64,000 nucleotides of DNA from Anaeramoeba ignava (Eukaryota > Metamonada > Anaeramoebidae). The translations under genes and the position numbers were made by a program. A model generated the notes under the pieces. It did no database searches. It saw only the letters and a list, made by a program, of their open reading frames with translations, and had not been told where the DNA came from. Every line of letters begins with the position of its first letter. Positions within the stretch are counted from its first letter, which is position 1. The DNA lies in contig JAPDFW010000065.1 of the NCBI GenBank assembly GCA_028826165.1, positions 186,001-250,000 on the forward strand, in the 5' to 3' direction. This document shows positions 56,172 to 64,000 of the stretch, in pieces.

Positions 56172-57725
56172 ATGCAAAATCAAATTGAAATTGAAGAAAA
56201 AGAAATTGAAAAAGAAATTGAAGAAGAAAAATTAAAATGTGCAAATTATAAATTAATCAGGAAAGAAAGCTTTATTCCAATTAATCAAAAAGATTTTCAA
56301 AAATTAAAAAAATCTGAATTAATTTCAACTCCATTTAAAACAAAAAAACCAACAAATGAAATTAATTTAATATTTGAAATGTTATTTAATGAAAGTAAAT
56401 AAATAAATTCATTTTTTATTTAAAATTTAAAATTAATTTAATAAAATAAATAAAAAAAGTTTTATTAATAATATTAAGTTATTTATCACCTGGTGAAATT
56501 ATTATATTTTCATTAACTTGTAAACAAGCTCAAATAATTTGTTCTGATTATTTACTTTGGAAACAAATTGCAATTAAATTTCAAGATTATTTTAAATGGA
56601 ATTCTGTTTTTTTTGATTATTCTTATTATAATTATCCAAATATTGAATTAAAAGCAATTCAATTCAAAATTCAAGAAAAAAATCGAAATAATCCAAATCA
56701 AAAACAAATTAAAGAACTTTCTAAAACAAATGAAAAAACCAAAAATTATTTTGATAATTCAAAACAACAACAATCAAAACAGGAACTTATAATTATCAAC
56801 CAAATTTCATTTCAATCAAAAGTGAAAGATTAATTTATATTCAAAATCTTCAAAATCCAAAACAAAAAATTGAAAAAAAAGCTAAAATGATTTATAAAGA
56901 AATGAAAAAAGCAAAAAAAGGATTTATTCGATATCAAAAACAACAAAATCTCAATTACAATTATTCTCACTATCAATATGATTCAAAAAAATATTTATTA
57001 AATGAAGTTATCTTAGGAATGAATGGAATTATTTTGATTTCAACATTAATTATATTAAATATTTATATTGATTCAAAAAAATCAATATCAATTCCAAAAT
57101 TATTTCTTTTATCAGAACTTGATTTAATAATTACAATATTTTGGATAATTTATTCAAAATTCACTTTTTATTCATTTCAAGATTATCATAATTATTTAGA
57201 TATAGCAATTACTGGATTTATATTTATGATATTAATAAGTTTGAAAACTTTATTCAATTTTATTCCATGGTTAATTATTTTAATTCCTCCAATTATTTTA
57301 TTCATTTCTTTAATTCCTCAAATTATGGAACAAATGAAAAGATATTCTGATGATAAACCAATTTTTTCATCATTCATTTCAGGTTTAATTTATTTAATAA
57401 TTATTCTTTTCTTTATTGGATTAAAACTTGATGGATTTATTCAAATCAAATATTCAAAATTAATTTATTTATTGATTATTTTTGAAATTTATATTCTTTA
57501 TTCTAAAAAAAATGAGTTTCAAAATCAAGATGATTTTATCGGTTCTTTGATTTTATTTGTTTCTGTTTCGATTATTATTTTGATTTTATTTCTTTATGGA
57601 GATGGAATTATCAAAAAACTTTGGATTTCTTTAATTCCAATTTATATTATTTTGACTTTGATTTTTTTTTTTTTTCTTTTATTATTTTCTTTTTCTTTCA
57701 TTTAATTTAATTTTATTTTCAATTA
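56172..57725 (+). pseudogene. F-box / multipass membrane protein, copy 9 (two frameshifts)
   Basis: Exons 56172-56394 and 56460 onward. A break in the linker near 56760 (TTCAAAACAACAACAATC) and another in the T run near 57665, which replaces the end of helix 8. The region 56887-57705 is otherwise open with all conserved loops (SIPKLFLLSELDL, GLKLDGFIQIKY, YGDGIIKKLW). Confidence 0.72.
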
Positions 57726-57780
57726 AAAATCATTTTAAAATTTTTCATTTTTCATTTTTCATTTTTTTAAATAAAATAAA

Positions 57781-59258
57781 ATGCAAAATCAAATTGAAAT
57801 TGAAGAAAAAGAAATTGAAAAAGAAATTGAAGAAGAAAAATTAAAATGTGCAAATTATAAATTAATTGGAAAAGAAAGCTTTATTCCAATTAATCAAAAA
57901 GATTTTCAAAAATTAAAAAAATCAGAATTAATTTCAACTCCATTTAAAACAAGAAAACCATCAAATGAAATTAATTTAATATTTGAAATGTTATTTGATG
58001 AAAGTAAATAAATAAATTCATTTTATATTTAAATTTAAAATTAATTTAATAAATAAAATAAAAAGTTTTATTAATAATATTAAGTTATTTATCACCTGGT
58101 GAAATTATTTTATTCTCATTAACTTGTAAACAAGCTCAAATGATTTGTTCTGATTATTTTCTTTGGAAACAAATTGCAATTAAATTTCAAGATTATTTTA
58201 AATGGGATTTTGTTTTTTTTGATTATTATTACTATAACTATCCAAATATTGAATTAAAAGGAATTCAATTCAAAATTCAAGAAAAAAATCAAAATAATCC
58301 AAATCAAAAACAAATTGAAGAACTTTCCAAAACAAATGAAAAAATCAAAAATTATTTTAATAATTCAAAAACAACAACAATCAAAACAGGAACTTATCAT
58401 TATCAACCAAATTTCATTTCAATCAAAAGTGAAAGAATAATTTATATTCAAAATCTTCAAAATCCAAAACAAAAAATTGAAAACAAAGCTAAAATGATTT
58501 ATAAAGAATTGAAAAAAGCAAAACAAAAATACATGAGAACACAAAAAAATGATCAATCCAATCTTTTATCCAATAAATACGCTCATGGCTCAACAAAATA
58601 TTTGATATCTGAAGTGATTTTAGTAATGAATGTGGTTATTTTGATTACAACATTAATTATATTAAATATTTATATTGATTCAAAAAAATCAATATCAATT
58701 CCAAAATTATTTCTTTTATCAAAAATTGATTTAATAATTACAATAATTTGGATAATTTATTCAAAATCAACTTTTAGTTCTGAAAAGAAATATTACAATT
58801 TATTACTTATTCCAGTTTCTTTATTTATATTTATGATATTAATAAGCTTGAAAACAAGATTCAATTTTATTCCATGGTTAATTGTTTTACTTCCTTTGAT
58901 TGTTTTATTCATTTCTTTAATTTCTCAATTAAATCGTGCTTTAAAAAATTATTCAATGAGTAGGCCATTACAAATGTTTTTAATTTATATTTTTGGATAT
59001 TTTGTAATTGTTCTTTTCTTTATTGGATTGAAACTTGATGGATTTATTCAAATCAAATATTCAAAATTGATTTATTTATTTATTTTTGATTTAATAATTT
59101 TCTTTATCAATTCTTCAAAAGAATTCTCTTTTTATGAAAATTTAAGAATGTTTTTAGTTGTAAGTTTTGTTTTGATTCTTCAATTATTAATGTTATTTCT
59201 TTATGGAGATGGAATTATCAAAAACTTGGAAGTGGATTTGTTTATTTTGTATTTATAA
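57781..59258 (+). CDS. F-box / multipass membrane protein, copy 10 (altered C-terminus)
   Basis: Exons 57781-58003 and 58066-59258 are open from start to stop, giving 471 residues. The last helix is lost: two bases are missing in ATCAAAAACTTGG near 59220, and the frame ends LEVDLFILYL. Sequence to about 59320 still resembles the old 3' end (TTTTCAGGATTTGATTTTAA). It could be a working seven-helix variant or an early pseudogene. Confidence 0.72.
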
Positions 59259-59382
59259 TTCTATTTTTCCATTATTTTTTATTTCGATTTTTGTTTATTT
59301 TCAGGATTTGATTTTAATTAAAAATTAGAAGTAAAAATTAAATTTTTTTTTTCATTTTTTTCATTTTTATAAATTAAATAAA

Positions 59383-60796
59383 ATGCAAAATCAAATTGAA
59401 ATTAATGAAAAAGAAATTGAAAAAGAAATTGAAGAAGAAAAATTAAAATGTGCAAATTATAAATTAATTGGGAACGAAAGTTATATTCCAATTAATCAAA
59501 AAGATTTTCAAAAATTAAAAAAATCAAATTTAATTTCAACTCCAATTAAAACAAGAAAACCAACAAATGAAATTAATTTAATATTTGAAATGTTATTTGA
59601 TGAAAGTAAATATAAAATTTTACTATCAATTTTAAATTGAAATTAATTTAAAAAATTTATAAAAAGTTTTATTAATAATATTAAGTTATTTATCACCTGG
59701 AGAAATTATTTTATTTTCTTTAACTTGTAAACAAGCTCAATATATTTGTTCTGATTATCTTCTTTGGAAACAAATTGCAATTAAATTTCAAGATTATTTT
59801 AAATGGAATTCTGTTTTTTTTGATTATTCTTATTATAATTACTCAAATATTGAATTAAAAGGAATTCAATTTAAAATTCAAGAAAAAAATCAAAATGATC
59901 CAAAACAAAAACAAATTAAAGAACTTTCTAAAACAAATGAAAAAATCAAAAATTATTTTGATAATTCAAAACAATTAAAACAGGAACTTATTCTTATCAA
60001 CAAAATTTCATTTCAATCAAAAGTGAAAGAATAATTTATATTCAAAATCTTAAAAATCCAAAACAAGAAATTGAAAAAAGGAAAATGATTTTAAAGAAAT
60101 GAAAAGCAAAAAGAAATTAAATGAAAAACAAAAAACAAAAACAATTCTTATCAATGAATGGAATTATTTTGATTACAACATTAATTATATTGAATTATTT
60201 ATATTGATTTAAAAAAATCAATATCAATTCCAAAATTATTTCTTTTATCAGAAATTGATTTAATAATTACAATATTTTGGATAATTTATTCAAAATTAAC
60301 TTTTTATTCATTTCAAATATATTTCAATTTGATTACTGGATTGATATTTATGATAATGATAAGTTTGAAAACTTTATTCAATTTTATTCCTTGGTTAATT
60401 GTTTTACTTCCTTTAATTATTTTATTCATTTATTTCATTTATCAAATTAATTTTTTTTCACCATTTATTTCATCTTTTTAATTTTTTAATATTTGTTCTT
60501 TTATTTACTGGATTGAAACTTGATGGATTGATTCAAATCAAATATTCAAAATTGATTTATTTATTGATTATTTTTGAAATTTATATTCTTTATTCTAACA
60601 AAAATGATATTCAAATTTTTGGTGATTTTATTGGTTCTTTGATTTTCTTGGTTATTATTTTAATTATTATTTTGATTTTATTTCTTTATGGAGATGGAAT
60701 TATCAAAAAACTTTGGATTTCTTTTGATTCCAATTTATATTATTTTATTTATTCCTTATTTTTTTTTTCTCATTTCAGGATTTAAATTTATTCAAT
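59383..60796 (+). pseudogene. F-box / multipass membrane protein, copy 11 (heavily broken)
   Basis: Exon 1 (59383-59605) is intact and has a different intron start (GTAAATATAAAATT). Exon 2 from 59667 keeps the F-box and linker to about 59970. It then has repeated frameshifts, loss of much of the region around helix 1 (60080-60160) and of parts of helices 4-5. The last helices are still readable at 60513-60740. Confidence 0.75.
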
Positions 60797-60845
60797 AAAA
60801 AATTAAAATTTTTCATTTTTCATTTTTCATTTTTTATGTTTAAAA

Positions 60846-62333
60846 ATGCAAAATCAAATTGAAATTGAAGAAAAAGAAATTGAAAAAGAAATTGAAGAAG
60901 AAAAATTAAAATGTGCAAATTATAAAATAATTAGAAATGAAAGTTATATTCCAATTAACAAAAAGATTTAGAAAAATTGAAAAAATCAAATTTAATTTTC
61001 AACACCATTTAAAACAAAAAAACCATCAAATGAAATTAATTTAATATTTGAAATGTTATTTGATGAAAGTAAATATAAAATTTTATTTTTCAATTTTAAA
61101 TTGAAATTAATTTAAAAAATTTATAAATAGTTTTATTAATAATATTAAGTTATTTATCACCTGGAGAAATTATTTTATTTTCTTTAACTTGTAAACAAGC
61201 TCGAATATATTTGTTCTGATTATCTTCTTTGGAAACAAATTGCAATTAAATTTCAAGATTATTTTAGATGGAATTCTGTTTTTGATTATTATTCTTATCA
61301 TAATTATCCAAATATTGATTTAAAAGGAATTCAATTTAAAATTCAAGAAAAAAATCAAAATAATCCAAAACAAAAACAAATTAAAGAACTTTCTAAAACA
61401 AATGAAAAAATCAAAAATTATTTTGATAATTCAAATTCAACAACAATTAAAACAGGAACTTATAATTATCAACCAAATTTCATTTCAATCAAAAGTGAAA
61501 GAATAATTTATATTGAAAATCTTGAAAATCCAAAACAAGAAATTGAAAAAAAAGGGAAAATGATTTTTAAAGAATTAAAAAAGCAAAAGAAAAATTTATT
61601 TATATCAAAAAAAAGAATCAAAATCCCAATTACAATGGAATTATTTTGATTACAACATTAATTATATTTAATTATTATATTGATTCAAAAAAATCAATAT
61701 CAATTCCCAAATTATTTCTTTTATCAGAAATTGATTTAATAATTACAATATTTTGGATTATTTATTCAAAATTAACTTTTTATTCCTTTCAAGATTATTC
61801 TATCTTTTTAAGTTTAACAATTAATGGATTGATATTTATAATAATGATAAGCTTGAAAACATGATTCAATTTTATTCCTTGGTTAATTATTTTACTTCCT
61901 CCAATTATTTTATTCATTTATTTCATTTATCAATTTATCAAACAAATGAAAAAAAATATTTTATGATAAAATCATTTTTTCATCATTTATTTCAGGTTTA
62001 ATTTACTTAATGATTGTTCTTTTCTTTATTGGATTGAAACTTGATGGGTTTATTCAAATCAAATATTCAAAATTAATTTATTTATTGATTATTTTTGAAA
62101 TTTATATTCTTTATCATATTTGGAAAGAAATTCGAATTTTTGTTGATTTTATTGTTTTTTTGGTTTTATTGGTTATTATTTTAATTGTTTTTTTGATTTT
62201 ATTTCTTTATGGAGATGGAATTATCAAAAAACTTTGGATTTCTTTAATTCCAATTTATATTCTTTTAGCTTATCCATTATTTTTCTCATTTGCTATTTTC
62301 TTTTCATCAGGATTTAAATTTATTTTCAATTAA
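60846..62333 (+). pseudogene. F-box / multipass membrane protein, copy 12 (heavily broken)
   Basis: Exon 1 stops early at 60967-60969 through a base loss in AATTAACAAAAAGATTTAG. The F-box exon begins at 61131 and shifts at CAAGCTCGAATATA near 61202. The helix region is interrupted near 61600 and by a TGA at 61862. The final 62010-62333 segment is open and standard (DGFIQIKYSKL to SGFKFIFN). Confidence 0.75.
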
Positions 62334-62383
62334 AAAATCATTTTTCATTTTTCATTTTTCATTTTATATTTTTTAATTTTTTT

Positions 62384-63974
62384 TTGCAAAATCAAATTGA
62401 AATTAAAATGAAAAATCAAAATTGAAAAAGAAATTGAAAAAGAAATTGAAGAAGAAAAATTAAAATGTGCAAATTATAAATTAATTGGAAATGAAAGTTA
62501 TATTCCAATTAATCAAAAAGATTTTCAAAAATTAAAAAAATCAAATTTAATTGAAACACCATTTAAAACAAAAAAACCATCAAATGAAATTAATTTAATA
62601 TTTGAAATGTTATTTGATGAAAGTAAATAAATAAATTCATTTTATATTAAAAATTTAAAATAAAATTAATTTAAAAAATAAAATAAAAAGTTTTATTAAT
62701 AATATTAAGTTATTTATCACCTGGTGAAATTATTTTATTTTCTTTAACTTGTAAACAAGCTCAAATGATTTGTTCTGATTATTTTCTTTGGAAACAAATT
62801 GCAATTAAATTTCAAGATTATTTTAGTTGGAATTCTGTTTTTTGATTATTATTATAATTATCCAAATATTGAATTAAAAGCAATTCAATTTAAAATTCAA
62901 GAAAAAAATCAAAATGATCCAAAACAAAAACAAATTAAAGAACTTTCTAAAACAAATGAAAAAATCAAAAATTATTTTGATAATTCAAATTCAACAACAA
63001 TCAAAACAGGAACTTATAATTATCAACCAAATTTCATTTCAATCAAAAGTGAAAGAATAATTTATATTCAAAATCTCCAAAATCCAAAACAAGAAATTGA
63101 AAACAAAGGAAAATGATTTATAAAGAAATGAAAAAAGTAAAAGAAGAATTTACTTATTCACAAAAAAGAATTAATTATGATTGGGGATCAAAAAGATATT
63201 TATTAACGCAATTCATTGCTACAATGAATGGAATTATTTTAATTTCAACATTAATTATATTAAATATTTATATTGATTCAAAAAAATCAATATCAATTCC
63301 AAAATTATTTCTTTTATCAGAACTTGATTTAATAATTACAATATTTTGGATTATTTATTCAAAATTCACCTTTTATTCATTTCAAGAATATTTACATACT
63401 TTTAAAAATTACAATTACTGGATTAACATTATTAATATTAATAAGTTTAAAAACAATGAAGATATTTAATTTTATTCCATGGTTAATTATTTTACTTCCT
63501 CCAATTATTTTATTAATTTCTTTAATTTATCAACTTCTCAAAGAACTAAAAAGGGTTTTTTATGATAGAATTGTTTTCATTGTTTTTATTTTATCTTTAA
63601 TTTATTTAATAATTACTTTTTTCTTTATTGGATTAAAACTTGATGGATTTATTCAAATCAAATATTCAAAATTGATTTATTTATTGATTATTTTTGAAAT
63701 TTATATTCTTTATCATATTTGGAAAGAAATTCGAACTTTTGGAGAATTTTTCGCATTTATAATAGTTTCTTTGGTTATTTTCATTATTTTATTAATGCTA
63801 TTTCTTTATGGAGATGGAATTATCAAAAAGCTTAGAATTGCTTTAATTCCAACTTATCTTCTTTTATCGATTCCTTATTTTTTCTCATTTATTTTTTTCT
63901 TTTATTCAGGATTTAAATTGATTTTGAAAATAATTAAAAATGATGATCAAGATGATGGTTATTATGATTATTAA
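62384..63974 (+). pseudogene. F-box / multipass membrane protein, copy 13 (start lost, frameshifted)
   Basis: The ATG of the standard start reads TTG (62384), and an extra AAATTGAAATTAAAATGA-like segment disrupts the first codons. The F-box exon starts at 62691 and shifts near 62842. Further shifts lie near 63115 and 63400-63460. The last part (63456-63974) is open and ends LKIIKNDDQDDGYYDY. The array evidently continues past the window, because the bases after it match those after copy 8. Confidence 0.75.
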
Positions 63975-64000
63975 AAAATGTAATGCAAAAAAAAATAATT

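Noticed and set aside
43026-64000. Recoded stop codons to explain the interrupted frames
   Set aside because: The interruptions shift the frame rather than insert an in-frame stop, and intact genes use TAA and TGA as ends with the standard code.
1-64000. tRNA, rRNA, viral or transposase genes
   Set aside because: I saw no cloverleaf-like segment, rRNA stretch, transposase or reverse transcriptase signature; without tools a short tRNA could have been missed.

Overview
This is a very AT-rich nuclear segment of a microbial eukaryote. Genes carry GT...AG introns with T-rich acceptors. Proteins are of eukaryotic type (KRI1, a Ras GTPase with a CAAX end, ankyrin-RhoGEF, BTB-TLDc, RCC1-BTB, Kelch, F-box, SPFH) and are full of Asn/Glu/Gln runs. 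There are no bacterial operons, rRNA, recognisable tRNA or CRISPR. The domain repertoire and a TTTTCATTTTT initiator-like motif before most starts fit a free-living amoeboid protist, possibly a metamonad such as Anaeramoeba; this is inference, since no marker gene fixes the taxon.

Layout. 1-1417: partial coiled-coil gene. 1506-5483: KRI1, split by a 2-kb hexamer-repeat intron. 5612-6714: PAP2-type membrane phosphatase. 6808-8619: frameshifted RCC1-BTB gene, then a 143-bp satellite. 9700-11479: BTB-coiled coil-TLDc gene. 11480-13111: AT-rich tandem repeats and a broken copy of the RCC1-BTB 3' end. 13176-15748: Kelch gene with a 1.6-kb repeat intron. 15902-17012: Ras-like GTPase in six exons. 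17180-21439 (-): LRR/coiled-coil protein. 22504-22752 (-): small basic protein. 22845-24842: membrane-anchored phosphoglucomutase-like pseudoenzyme. 24908-27899 (-): seven-helix membrane protein in three exons. 29236-32070: stomatin-like SPFH protein in four exons. 32297-37539 (-): ankyrin-DH-PH RhoGEF in three exons. 37540-39526: repeats, including an inverted copy of the 143-bp satellite. 39527-42848: fold-type II PLP enzyme in at least seven exons, damaged in the middle.

43026 to the window end is a head-to-tail array of 13 copies (about 1.5-1.66 kb each, about 50-100 bp apart) of one two-exon gene. It encodes a charged N-terminal segment, an F-box interrupted by a phase-1 intron of about 50-75 bp, a polar linker, and about eight transmembrane helices. 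A conserved GLKLDGFI core resembles the TMEM185 (transmembrane Fragile-X-F-associated) family. Copies 1, 2, 4 and 5 are open throughout; the others carry small indels, most heavily toward the right end. This apparent family of membrane-embedded SCF substrate receptors is the most novel content of the window.

Two themes run across the window. Nearly every long intron is one homogeneous simple repeat, different from intron to intron. Degenerate copies of nearby exons or splice junctions lie inside some of these repeats. Many genes also carry single-base frameshifts in A or T runs, so the window mixes real gene decay with possible long-read homopolymer errors; sequence alone cannot separate the two.
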